Shown: piece after piece, positions 43,110 through 51,853 of the stretch
Position numbering within the stretch: position 1 is the stretch's first letter
How the letters are laid out: each line of letters starts with the position of its first letter
Origin: Sphingomonas koreensis
GTDB taxonomy: Bacteria > Pseudomonadota > Alphaproteobacteria > Sphingomonadales > Sphingomonadaceae
Assembly (NCBI RefSeq): GCF_002797435.1
Contig: NZ_PGEN01000001.1
Span: 3,470,501-3,534,500 of the forward strand
Reading direction: 5' to 3'
Length of the DNA: 64,000 nt
The notes under the pieces: generated by a model
What the model saw: the letters and a program-made list of their open reading frames with translations, nothing else
Told to the model about the DNA's origin: nothing
Databases searched by the model: none
Made by a program: the position numbers and the translations under genes

Positions 43110-43736
43110 ATGCCGGAAGCTAAGCGGACCGAACGGGGCAGACCCCGCGGGTTCGATCGCGATGCGGCGCTCGAACGCGCGATGCGGCTATTCTGGCGCC
43201 AGACCTATGAAGGGACCTCGCTCGCCGACCTGACGGCGGCGATGGGGATCAATGCGCCGAGCCTCTACGCGGCCTTCGGCAGCAAGGATGCGCTGTTCCG
43301 TGAGGCGGTGGCGCACTACGCAGCGCATTACGGCACCGAAATCTGGCGGGCGCTGCGCGATATCCCGACGATCGACGCCGCGATCGAGGAATTCCTGGCT
43401 GCGACCGCGCGATCCTATTCGACGCCCGGCGATCCGGCTGGGTGCATGATCGTGCTCGGTACCCAGCATGCGGATGGCGAGAGCGACCCTGTCCGGTGCG
43501 AGCTTCGTGCGCGACGGCGGGCCGGTCTCGACCTCATCGCCGAACGGCTTTCCCGCGCGGTCGCCGATGGCGAGTTGCCGTCCGGCTTCGATGTCGCCGG
43601 CGCCGCGGCGTTTCTGCTCAGCGTGCAGACCGGCATGTCGGTGCTCGCACGCGACGGGGCGGGGCGCGCGGCACTGGAGGCCGCGGCGCGCGGCGGACTG
43701 CTGGGCTGGTGCGGCTTGCGGCGGCTGAACAACTGA
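43110..43736 (+). CDS. TetR-family transcriptional regulator
   Basis: 208 residues from ATG 43110 behind AAAGGAGG. The HTH is at about residues 15-60: FDRDAALERAMRLFWRQTYE and TSLADLTAAMGINAPSLYAA. The C-terminal part (about 80-208) is a TetR ligand domain. It likely represses the divergent SDR-MFS operon and itself through the paired operators. Confidence 0.93.
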   Translation: MPEAKRTERGRPRGFDRDAALERAMRLFWRQTYEGTSLADLTAAMGINAPSLYAAFGSKDALFREAVAHYAAHYGTEIWRALRDIPTIDAAIEEFLAATARSYSTPGDPAGCMIVLGTQHADGESDPVRCELRARRRAGLDLIAERLSRAVADGELPSGFDVAGAAAFLLSVQTGMSVLARDGAGRAALEAAARGGLLGWCGLRRLNN

Positions 43737-43744
43737 TACGAAAA

Positions 43745-43770
43745 CGCCCGGACCTTTGCGGGTCCGGGCG
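43745..43770 (-). terminator. intrinsic terminator of glnA
   Basis: CGCCCGGACC (43745-43754) and GGTCCGGGCG (43761-43770) form a 10-bp stem with a six-base loop. On the minus strand it is followed by TTTTC, ending the glnB-glnA transcript. It may also serve the convergent TetR gene. Confidence 0.75.
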
Positions 43771-43822
43771 TCTCGCTGTCCGGCGGGCTTCCTGCGGAAG
43801 CGGCGCCTGGAAGGGATTCGGC

Positions 43823-45235
43823 TCAGGCCGAATAGTACATGTCGAACTCGACCGGGCTGGGGGTCATTTCCCAGCGCGCGACGTCGCCGCGCTTGATCTC
43901 GATATAGGCCTCGATCTGGTCCTTCGAGAACACGTCGCCCTTGAGGAGGAAGTCCATATCGGCTTCCAGGCTGTCCAATGCCTCGCGAAGCGAGCCGCAC
44001 ACGGTCGGCACTTCGGCCAGTTCTTCGGGCGGCAGATCGTAGAGGTTCTTGTCCATCGGGTCGCCCGGATGGATCTTGTTCTGGATGCCGTCGAGGCCGG
44101 CCATCAGCAGCGCCGCATAGCAGAGATACGGGTTGGCCAGCGCGTCGGGGAAGCGGAACTCGACGCGCTTCGCCTTGCTGCCCGCGCCGTACGGAATGCG
44201 GCAGGAGGCCGAGCGGTTGCGCGACGAATAGGCGAGCAGAACCGGCGCCTCATAGCCCGGGACCAGGCGCTTGTAGCTGTTGGTCGACGGGTTGGTGAAG
44301 GCGTTGAGCGCCTTGGCGTGCTTGATCACGCCGCCGATGAAGTAGAGGCACATCTCGCTGAGGCCGGCATAACCATTGCCCGCGAACAGCGGCTTGCCGC
44401 CATCCCAGATCGAGAAGTGGGTGTGCATGCCCGAGCCGTTATCTTCCTTGATCGGCTTGGGCATGAACGTCGCGGTCTTGCCATAGGCATGCGCGACCTG
44501 ATGCACGACATACTTGTAGATCTGCATGCGGTCGGCGGTCTGGACCAGCGTGCCATAGGTCAGGCCCAGCTCGTGCTGCGCCGCGGCGACCTCGTGGTGG
44601 TGCTTGTCGCAGGGCAGGCCCATTTCGAGCATGGTCGAGACCATCTCGCCACGGATATCGACGGCGCTGTCCACCGGCGCGACGGGGAAGTAACCGCCCT
44701 TGGCGCGCGGGCGGTGGCCCATATTGCCGCTCTCATACTGTTTGGACGAATTGCCCGGCAGCTCGATATCGTCGAGCTGGTAATAGCTCGAGGAATAGGT
44801 GTTCTCGAAGCGGACGTCGTCGAACATGAAGAATTCGGCTTCCGGGCCGACATAGACGGTGTCGCCGATGCCGAGCGACTGGAGATAGGCCTCCGAACGC
44901 TTCGCGGTCGAGCGCGGGTCGCGGGCATAGAGCTCGCCGGTCGAAGGCTCGACGATGTCGCAGACCAGGATCAGCATCGGGGTGGCGCTGAACGGATCGG
45001 TCCACACCGCGTCCAGATCGGGCTTCAGGATCATGTCCGATTCGTTGATCGCCTTCCAGCCCTCGATCGACGATCCGTCGAACATCAGGCCGTCGGTCAG
45101 TTCGTCCTCGCCGAGGATGCTGGCCACCATGGTGAGGTGCTGCCACTTGCCCTTGGGGTCGGTGAAGCGCAGGTCGATCCACTCGATCGACTGTTCCTCA
45201 ACCATCTTCAGAATGTCGGCGGCGGTGTTAGCCAT
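43823..45235 (-). CDS. glnA: type I glutamine synthetase
   Basis: 470 residues, usual size. Converts glutamate and ammonia to glutamine with ATP. Signatures include [23 protein letters not shown], the ATP-binding [19 protein letters not shown] and the adenylylation loop NLYDLPPEE with Tyr399 (regulated by GlnE). The true start is ATG 45235; a TTG at 45244 opens the frame further but adds nothing. It follows glnB by 125 bases on the same strand, the standard proteobacterial glnBA arrangement. Confidence 0.98.
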   Translation of the reverse strand: MANTAADILKMVEEQSIEWIDLRFTDPKGKWQHLTMVASILGEDELTDGLMFDGSSIEGWKAINESDMILKPDLDAVWTDPFSATPMLILVCDIVEPSTGELYARDPRSTAKRSEAYLQSLGIGDTVYVGPEAEFFMFDDVRFENTYSSSYYQLDDIELPGNSSKQYESGNMGHRPRAKGGYFPVAPVDSAVDIRGEMVSTMLEMGLPCDKHHHEVAAAQHELGLTYGTLVQTADRMQIYKYVVHQVAHAYGKTATFMPKPIKEDNGSGMHTHFSIWDGGKPLFAGNGYAGLSEMCLYFIGGVIKHAKALNAFTNPSTNSYKRLVPGYEAPVLLAYSSRNRSASCRIPYGAGSKAKRVEFRFPDALANPYLCYAALLMAGLDGIQNKIHPGDPMDKNLYDLPPEELAEVPTVCGSLREALDSLEADMDFLLKGDVFSKDQIEAYIEIKRGDVARWEMTPSPVEFDMYYSA

Positions 45236-45360
45236 TGGAACCAAGCCCTTTCTCTTGATTGTCAGACCGGCGGCTGCCGGAGAATCATGTTGCGTTGCAG
45301 CGGTGTCTCGTGAAATTTTTGCGCTGCGTCAAATTCGTATGATCAGCTGAAACGTGGCGA

Positions 45361-45705
<345 letters not shown>

Positions 45706-45817
45706 TCATTCCTTCGCTTCAAGCGGAGCTGGCTTCGCTCCGACTTTGCCTGGTCCCGCACCGATGCTTGGCGAAGGCCCGGACAAGGATCAAGCAAAAC
45801 GCCCCTTGCCGCGCGGG

Positions 45818-45835
45818 TTGCACGAGCCGTGCCAG
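45818..45835 (-). promoter_or_regulatory. sigma-54 (RpoN) promoter for glnBA
   Basis: On the minus strand CTGGCACGGCTCGTGCAA fits the -24/-12 consensus TGGCACG-N4-TTGCA with one mismatch. The predicted start lies near 45808, about 110 bases before the glnB ATG. The 313-base gap 45700-46012 holds no gene; apart from this site it carries only the promoter region of the DUF885 gene. Confidence 0.7.
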
Positions 45836-46012
45836 AATCCCCGGTCCATCTGTCCGAAGGGATTCGGCACCGTAGCGGCGCGGGCGCGTGAATCCCTGCC
45901 TAACAATTGGGCAGGGCGGGCGAAATTCTGCGCGATTGCGGGGCAGCCTTGCCGCGTGTGGAAGGCGGGTGTAGCGGTTCGCTATCACACCTGTTCGGGG
46001 ATTTCTTAACCT

Positions 46013-47827
46013 ATGCGCCTCGCCCGCCTGATGCTCGCCGGTCTGCTTGCCGGAAGCGCCCTTCTTTCCGCCCCCGCGCTTGCGCAGCAGGCCCCGGCGG
46101 CCCAGCCGGGCGAAGGCGTCGAGGACGCCAGGCTCAAGGCGCTGTTCCACGCCAGCGACGAAGCGATGCTCAAGCGCCAGCCGCTGATGGCGATCTTCCG
46201 CGGCGACCTGCGCTACGCCGACAGGCTCGGCAACTATTACACCGACGCTTATACCGCTGCCGAGAAGGCGGCGGTCGAGCACGACCTTGCCGCGCTCAAG
46301 CGGATCGACCGGAGCAAGCTGAGCGCGGTGAACCGGATCGCCTATGACGTGTTCAAGGCGGATCAGGAGCGTAGCCTCAAGGGCTTTGCCCCCGCGATCA
46401 TGAGCGTCGGCAAGTACCTGCCGATGGATCACTTCACCGGTTTTCAGACCTTCTATCCCGACTTTGCCTCGGGGCAGGGTGCGGCACCGTTCAAGACGGT
46501 CGCTGACTATGACAACAATCTCAAGCGCAACATCGAATATGCAGCGACCTATGATCGCGTGATCGGGCTGTTCCGCGAGGGGATGAAGCGCAAGATCGTC
46601 CAGCCCAAGCTCGTCGTGCGCAACATGATCGGTCAGTTCGACAAGCTGATCGCGCAGGGCGTCGAGGACTCGGTCTTCTACGCGCCGGTCAAGAAGTTCC
46701 CCGACGGCGTCGGGGAAGCCGATCAGGCGCGGCTGCGCGCGGCCTATGCCGCACAGATCCGGGACGTGATCATCCCCGCGCACAGGAAGATGCGCGACTT
46801 CCTGGCGAACGAGTATCTCCCGGCCGCGCGCGATACCGTCGGCACCTCGGCGCTGCCCGGCGGCGCGGCGGTGTACAATTATGCGATCGAGAGCAACACG
46901 ACGCTGCCGCTGACCGCGGACTATGTGCACAATCTGGGCCTGTCCGAAGTGAAGCGTATCCTGGCCGAGATGGAGGCGCAGAAGAAGGCGGTCGGCTTCA
47001 CCGGAACCTTGCCCGAATTCTTCACCTTCCTGCGCACCGACACGCGCTTCCAGCCCAAGAGCGCCGACGCGCTGCGCGAGGGGTATGAGGCGATCGGCAA
47101 GCGCGTGGACCTGCGCGTGCGCGAGCAATTCTCGCTGATCCCCAAGACCCCGCTCGAGATCCGCCCGGTGCCCGATTACCGTGCCGAAGGCGATGCCGCG
47201 GGCAGCTATGTCCAGGGTACGCCCGACGGGTCGCGTCCGGGCGTGTTCTTCTACAACACCCACGATCTGCCGGTGCGCTATACCTGGGGCATGGAGACGC
47301 TCTACCTGCACGAGGCCGTGCCGGGGCATCACTTCCAGATCAGCCTGGCGCAGGAGAATGACAAGCTCCCTGCCTTCATGCGCTTCGGCGGCAACACCGC
47401 CTTCGTCGAGGGCTGGGCGCTCTATGCCGAGACGCTGTACAGGGAACTCGATGTCGCGGTGGAGCCGTACCAGCGGATGGGCGGCCTCAGCGACGAGATG
47501 CTGCGCGCGATGCGGCTGGTGGTCGATACCGGCCTCCACGCCAAGGGCTGGAGCCGCGAGCAGGCGATCGACTATATGCTCGCCAACTCGCCGATGCCCA
47601 GGACCGACGCGATCGCCGAGGTCGAGCGCTATATCGCGATGCCGGGGCAGGCGCTCGCGTACAAGATCGGCCAGCTGACCCTCCTCAACGCGAAGGCGAA
47701 AGCCAGGGCGGGACTGGGAGCCAAATTCGATCCGCGCGCCTTCCATGCCACGGTGCTCGACACGGGTGCACTGCCGATGCCGGTGCTGGAAAAGAAGGTG
47801 GATGACTGGATCGTGTCGGCGAAGTGA
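46013..47827 (+). CDS. exported DUF885 family zinc peptidase
   Basis: 604 residues. Signal peptide (cut near ALAQ, about residue 24). A single large helical peptidase of the DUF885 group, with the zinc motif HEAVPGHHFQ in the second half and the downstream FVEGWALYAE as third ligand. The family is widespread in sphingomonads and probably cleaves peptides in the periplasm. No operon partner. Confidence 0.9.
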   Translation: MRLARLMLAGLLAGSALLSAPALAQQAPAAQPGEGVEDARLKALFHASDEAMLKRQPLMAIFRGDLRYADRLGNYYTDAYTAAEKAAVEHDLAALKRIDRSKLSAVNRIAYDVFKADQERSLKGFAPAIMSVGKYLPMDHFTGFQTFYPDFASGQGAAPFKTVADYDNNLKRNIEYAATYDRVIGLFREGMKRKIVQPKLVVRNMIGQFDKLIAQGVEDSVFYAPVKKFPDGVGEADQARLRAAYAAQIRDVIIPAHRKMRDFLANEYLPAARDTVGTSALPGGAAVYNYAIESNTTLPLTADYVHNLGLSEVKRILAEMEAQKKAVGFTGTLPEFFTFLRTDTRFQPKSADALREGYEAIGKRVDLRVREQFSLIPKTPLEIRPVPDYRAEGDAAGSYVQGTPDGSRPGVFFYNTHDLPVRYTWGMETLYLHEAVPGHHFQISLAQENDKLPAFMRFGGNTAFVEGWALYAETLYRELDVAVEPYQRMGGLSDEMLRAMRLVVDTGLHAKGWSREQAIDYMLANSPMPRTDAIAEVERYIAMPGQALAYKIGQLTLLNAKAKARAGLGAKFDPRAFHATVLDTGALPMPVLEKKVDDWIVSAK

Positions 47828-47867
47828 ATTTGTAAAGAATGCAGGCCAGTCATTCGTATCAATGGAG

Positions 47868-48527
47868 CTATATAGTGTAGCTCGTACTGGTGAGAGATTC
47901 GTGAGTTCTTTTTACGAACTTCACGAATCTCCTACCATATATTTCTGATATATGAGGCAGCATCATGTGCTCGATCGTTTCAATGCCATCCCGGTGAAGC
48001 TGGTAGGCGATCGTCTGTTCCCATGATTTGAAGTATGCCTGCCATTCTTTTCTACGCGATCTTCCAAGCGGAGGAATTCTTGACATCGGCCATATGTTGA
48101 ATCTTCTCGGGTCTTGTTTCCGTCCGCCGGACTCATTGTCCGACCAGAAGATCGTCATCTGCTCGACATAGTCCCAAAGTTCCTCAAGCGCGTGGAGTTT
48201 GTAGGAAATGAAATCTCCCTTGTCGGGAACTGATTTGCTGTCTGCCTGAATATCCGCTCTGAACTTCAGATACTCGCGAAACAAAGTCTGGGCATGGGAT
48301 TCACGTGCGGCCCGCCTGGTATAGCGATATGCGTTCAAGGCGACAACGGCTGCGATTGCTGTAATGCCAACCGATATCCAGTCGGTGATCTTGGTTCCGC
48401 TGAACACGAAGGTCAGGCAGCCGCCAAGCGCGTTGATAACAATGGCTACAAAGTCCTGAAGCCCGGCCAAACTAGGGCGTGAGGTCAGCGCTTGCCACAC
48501 AAGCTCGAGCAAAAAGCAGAGTATCAT
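47868..48527 (-). CDS. AT-rich orphan membrane protein
   Basis: 219 residues. Two hydrophobic helices (about 22-43 and 49-67) then a basic region RYTRRAARESHAQTLFREYL and a soluble helical domain. No family recognised. Its composition departs sharply from neighbours: for example 47881-47940 is about 42% G+C, while flanking genes are near two-thirds G+C; codons such as TTA, ATA and AGA appear. This marks recent acquisition. It sits alone between a peptidase and a flavoprotein gene. Confidence 0.75.
   Translation of the reverse strand: MILCFLLELVWQALTSRPSLAGLQDFVAIVINALGGCLTFVFSGTKITDWISVGITAIAAVVALNAYRYTRRAARESHAQTLFREYLKFRADIQADSKSVPDKGDFISYKLHALEELWDYVEQMTIFWSDNESGGRKQDPRRFNIWPMSRIPPLGRSRRKEWQAYFKSWEQTIAYQLHRDGIETIEHMMLPHISEIYGRRFVKFVKRTHESLTSTSYTI
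47894..47931. repeat. 11-bp inverted repeat inside the 3' end of the orphan gene
   Basis: GAGATTCGTGA (47894-47904) and TCACGAATCTC (47921-47931), with an inner GTTC/GAAC stem and a T5 run in the loop. One extra T interrupts the right arm. It overlaps the last codons of the orphan gene, about 60 bases downstream of the DUF885 gene. A terminator or insertion scar is possible. Confidence 0.5.
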
Positions 48528-48640
48528 TGCTTGTCGTCCCCCGGGTGCGACGGTGCCGCATCGCAGGGCGTGCTACAATAGTGAGGCGATCAGGATATGT
48601 TTTATTGGCGCTACCGTTTCACGACAGCGCGATGGGCAGA

Positions 48641-49825
48641 TCAGAGCGCCATTCCAGCCGCCCAGCCGCTCGCCCAGGCCCATTGGAAATTGTAGCCGCC
48701 GAGCCAGCCGGTGACGTCCACCGCTTCGCCGATCGCATAGAGGCCGGGGACGTCGCGTGCTTCCATGGTTTGGGAGGACAGGCCCGCGGTGCTGATGCCG
48801 CCAATCGTAACTTCGGCCTTGGCGTATCCCTCGGTGCCGTTGGGGTGAAAGTGCCAGGCGGCAAGGCGGCGTTCGGCTTCTGCCAGCTTCTTGTCGGCGG
48901 TATTGGCGAGTTCAGTATCGAGCTCCAACTGATCGGCGAGCGTGTCGGCGAGGCGGTTGGGCAGCGCATCGCCGAGCAGCTTGCGTAGCGTTGTGCGGGG
49001 GTGGGCGCGCTTGGCTTCGGTGAGCCAGTTGGGCACCCGATCAGGGAGGAAATCGATCTCGACCGGTTCGCCATGGCGCCAAAAAGAACTGACCTGGAGG
49101 ATCGCAGGGCCGGACAGGCCCCGATGGGTGAACAGCGCCGCCTCCCGGAACTTCGCCTTGCCCGCGCGCGCCTCGACCGGCGCGGCGACGCCCGAGAGCT
49201 CGCGGAACAGCACTTCGTCTCCGCCGAGCGTCAGGGGCACGAGCGCGGGACGGGGCTCGACCACCTTGAGCCCGAACTTGCGCGCAAGATCATAGGCGAA
49301 GCCGGTGGCACCCATCTTGGGAATGGATGGCCCGCCGGTGGCGAGGACGAGGGCAGGGGCGGTGGCTTCGCGGTCGCCGACGCTCACCCGGTACTGGCCA
49401 TCGGCATGCGTCACGTCGCGAACCGCATGGCCCAGCGCGATCTCGACCCCGCCGGCCTCGCATTCGGCGAGCAGCATCGCGACGATCTGCTTCGCGCTGC
49501 CGTCGCAGAAGAGCTGGCCGAGCGTCTTTTCATGCCAGGCGATGCCATGGCGATCGACCAGCGCGATGAAGTCGTGCTGGGTGTAGCGGCGCAGCGCCGA
49601 CTTGGCGAAATGCGGGTTGGCGGAGAGATAGCGGTCGGGCGCGATGCCCAGATTGGTGAAGTTGCACCGTCCGCCGCCGGAGATGAGGATCTTCTTCCCG
49701 ACCTGATCGGCATGGTCGATCAGCAATACGCGACGCCCGCGCTGGCCGGCGGTGAGCGCGCACATCAGGCCGGCGGCGCCTGCGCCGAGGATGATCGCGT
49801 CGTAGGTGGTTGGTTGGGCGGTCAC
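48641..49825 (-). CDS. FAD-dependent oxidoreductase, HI0933/YhiN type
   Basis: 394 residues from GTG 49825 (GAAGGAAG upstream). FAD-binding GAGAAGLMCALTAGQRG near residues 14-30, the family's GGGRCNFTN near 50, GGPSIPKMG near 175 and a C-terminal GEAVDVTGWLGGYN. The family is flavoproteins of uncertain reaction, related to thiamine and rRNA-modifying enzymes. An upstream ATG at 49885 would add sequence that belongs to an intergenic repeat, so GTG is preferred. Confidence 0.88.
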   Translation of the reverse strand: MTAQPTTYDAIILGAGAAGLMCALTAGQRGRRVLLIDHADQVGKKILISGGGRCNFTNLGIAPDRYLSANPHFAKSALRRYTQHDFIALVDRHGIAWHEKTLGQLFCDGSAKQIVAMLLAECEAGGVEIALGHAVRDVTHADGQYRVSVGDREATAPALVLATGGPSIPKMGATGFAYDLARKFGLKVVEPRPALVPLTLGGDEVLFRELSGVAAPVEARAGKAKFREAALFTHRGLSGPAILQVSSFWRHGEPVEIDFLPDRVPNWLTEAKRAHPRTTLRKLLGDALPNRLADTLADQLELDTELANTADKKLAEAERRLAAWHFHPNGTEGYAKAEVTIGGISTAGLSSQTMEARDVPGLYAIGEAVDVTGWLGGYNFQWAWASGWAAGMAL

Positions 49826-49837
49826 GTCGCTTCCTTC

Positions 49838-49942
49838 GTCATCCCGGCCTTGTGCCAGGATCCACCGGAAGGCGAGCGGTGACAATGAGCCTCTTGTTCA
49901 ATGCTTGCGGAACCGTGGACCCCGGCACAAGGCCGGGGTGAC
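49838..49942. repeat. 28-bp inverted repeat pair (REP/MITE-like)
   Basis: Arm 49838-49865 begins GTCATCCCGGCCTTGTGCCA; arm 49915-49942 is its reverse complement at 25 of 28 positions. Each arm is itself rich in CCGG/CCCC palindromes. The 49-base centre holds nothing recognisable. Such intergenic elements are dispersed in alphaproteobacterial genomes. Confidence 0.7.
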
Positions 49943-49965
49943 GGCTTAGGGTAGCTGGGAATTGC

Positions 49966-50148
49966 CTAACGCAGCTTCGCGATCGACAGGCCGTCGGCCT
50001 TGGCGCGGTCCTTGACCGATTCCTCGCTGCGGGTCAGCGCCTTGGCGATCGCCTTCAGCGCCATGCCCTTCTTCGCCAGCGTGTGCAGCTTCTGCACCTC
50101 GTCGGTGCGCCACGGCTGGCGGTGCCGCTCGAACTTTCCCTCTGCCAT
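49966..50148 (-). CDS. 60-residue protein coupled to map
   Basis: Starts with ATG 50148, which shares one base with the stop of map (TGATG). Sequence: MAEGKFERHRQPWRTDEVQK, then KGMALKAIAKALTRSEESVK and AKADGLSIAKLR. The middle resembles a small Myb/SANT or sigma-like HTH. Basic. Function unknown, but coupling to map suggests co-expression. Confidence 0.7.
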   Translation of the reverse strand: MAEGKFERHRQPWRTDEVQKLHTLAKKGMALKAIAKALTRSEESVKDRAKADGLSIAKLR

Positions 50149-50975
50149 CAGGCGTACGGGGGCTGGTGCAGGCCGCGCTGGCTCTGCGTGAAGATCTCGC
50201 AGCCGTCCTCGGTGATGCCGATCGAATGCTCGAACTGCGCCGAGAGCGAGCGGTCGCGGGTTACCGCCGTCCAGCCGTCGTCGAGCAGCTTCACGTCGGG
50301 GCGACCGATGTTGATCATCGGTTCTATCGTGAAGAACATGCCGGGGCGCAGCTCCGGGCCGGTGCCGGGGCGGCCGACATGGACGACTTCGGGCGCGTCG
50401 TGGAAGACGCGGCCAAGACCGTGGCCGCAGAAATCGCGAACCACGCCATAGCGGTGCTTCTCGGCATATTTCTGGATGGCGTGGCCGATATCGCCCATCG
50501 TGTTGCCGGGCTTCGCCATTTCGATCCCGATCATCAGGCATTCATAGGTCACGTCGACCAGGCGCTTGGCCTTCAAGGGCACGTCGCCGACCAGATACAT
50601 GCGGCTGGTGTCGCCGTGCCATCCGTCGAGCAGGGGCGTGACGTCGATATTGACGATGTCGCCGTCCTTGAGCGTCTTGGGGCCCGGAATGCCGTGGCAG
50701 ACGACATGGTTGATGCTGATGCAGCAGCTGTGCGTATAGCCGCGATAGCCGAGCGTCGCGGGCACCGCGCCGCCATCGATCGTCATCTTGCGGACGATGT
50801 CGTCCAACTCCTGCGTCGTCACGCCGGGCACGACATGTGGCACCAGCGCATCGAGAATGTCCGCGGCAAGGCGCCCGGCGGCGCGCATCCCTGCGAACCC
50901 GTCGGGACCATAGAGCTTGATCGACCCGTCGCGGGCGAAATTCGTGTCTTCGGTTACGGCAACATATTCGGTCAT
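50148..50975 (-). CDS. map: methionine aminopeptidase type I
   Basis: 275 residues from ATG 50975. It removes the initiator Met. Pita-bread fold ligands: Asp in NIDVTPLLDGWHGDTSRMY, His in GHGLGRVFHDAPEV, and Glu in FTIEPMINIG plus QFEHSIGITEDG. Its N-terminal 12 residues MTEYVAVTEDTN extend before the conserved core. Divergent from the cinA-like gene by 63 bases. Confidence 0.95.
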   Translation of the reverse strand: MTEYVAVTEDTNFARDGSIKLYGPDGFAGMRAAGRLAADILDALVPHVVPGVTTQELDDIVRKMTIDGGAVPATLGYRGYTHSCCISINHVVCHGIPGPKTLKDGDIVNIDVTPLLDGWHGDTSRMYLVGDVPLKAKRLVDVTYECLMIGIEMAKPGNTMGDIGHAIQKYAEKHRYGVVRDFCGHGLGRVFHDAPEVVHVGRPGTGPELRPGMFFTIEPMINIGRPDVKLLDDGWTAVTRDRSLSAQFEHSIGITEDGCEIFTQSQRGLHQPPYA

Positions 50976-51038
50976 CGCCGCGATATAGGCGAAAGAGGGC
51001 GGCTTTGCGAGGGCGGCCGGGCAGGCTATGGCCATGCC

Positions 51039-51794
51039 ATGAGCGAGCGTATCTGGACCGCGGGACTTGTGGTGATCGGCGACGAGATTCTCTCGGGCCG
51101 CACGCAGGACAAGAATGTCGCGCAGATCGCGATCTGGCTCAATGTGCAGGGCATTCAGCTGGCCGAGGTGCGGGTGGTGCCCGATACGCAGGACCGCATC
51201 GTCGAAGCGGTGAATGCGATCCGCACCGGATACGATTATTGCTTCACCACAGGCGGGATCGGCCCGACGCATGACGACATCACCGTCGATGCGATCGCGG
51301 CGGCGCTGGGGGTGCCGGTGGTGATCCATCCGGAGGCGCGCGCGCTGATGGAACGCTATTACGAGACGCGCGGCGGGCTGACCGAGGCGCGGTTGCGCAT
51401 GGCACGCGTTCCCGAGGGCGCGGATCTGATACCAAACCGGATGTCGGGGGCGCCGGGCATCCGCGTCGGCAACCTCTTCATCCTGGCGGGGGTGCCGCAT
51501 ATCACCGCGGGGATGCTCGACGCGCTGACCGGTACGCTCGAGGGCGGGCGGCCGGTGGTGAGCGCAACGATCGGCAGCTGGGCGGCGGAGAGCGAGATTT
51601 CCGGGCTGCTCGGCGAGACCGAACGCGCGTTCGAGGGGGTTGCGATCGGCAGCTACCCCTTTTTCCGTGAAGGGCGGACGGGGGCCAATTTCGTCGTCCG
51701 GGCGACCGACCCGGCGCTGGTCGATACCTGCGCCGCGGAGCTGGGCGCCCGGCTTTCGGCCGCGGGGTACGAGGTCGTCAAAGGGGGTATCTAA
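51039..51794 (+). CDS. CinA N-domain/molybdopterin-binding protein
   Basis: 251 residues, which is only the CinA N-terminal (MoCF-like) domain. The core is TAGLVVIGDEILSGRTQDKN, then TTGGIGPTHDDITVDA and GAPGIRVGNLF. The C-terminal PncC/nicotinamide-deamidase domain of full CinA is absent, as in many alphaproteobacteria where that part is encoded separately. Predicted to hydrolyse ADP-ribose or act on NAD metabolites. ATG 51039 is followed by MSERIWTAG. Confidence 0.88.
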   Translation: MSERIWTAGLVVIGDEILSGRTQDKNVAQIAIWLNVQGIQLAEVRVVPDTQDRIVEAVNAIRTGYDYCFTTGGIGPTHDDITVDAIAAALGVPVVIHPEARALMERYYETRGGLTEARLRMARVPEGADLIPNRMSGAPGIRVGNLFILAGVPHITAGMLDALTGTLEGGRPVVSATIGSWAAESEISGLLGETERAFEGVAIGSYPFFREGRTGANFVVRATDPALVDTCAAELGARLSAAGYEVVKGGI

Positions 51795-51814
51795 CCCCTT
51801 TACGTGACGTGCTG

Positions 51815-51843
51815 TGCTGATATCGTAACACACAATATCAGCA
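51815..51843 (+). promoter_or_regulatory. 9-bp hairpin next to the M16 gene ribosome-binding site
   Basis: TGCTGATAT (51815-51823) and ATATCAGCA (51835-51843) pair around 11 bases; the right arm abuts the GGGG ribosome-binding site of the M16 peptidase gene. It could shield or expose that site. No partner recognised. Confidence 0.3.
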
Positions 51844-51853
51844 GGGGATGCAC

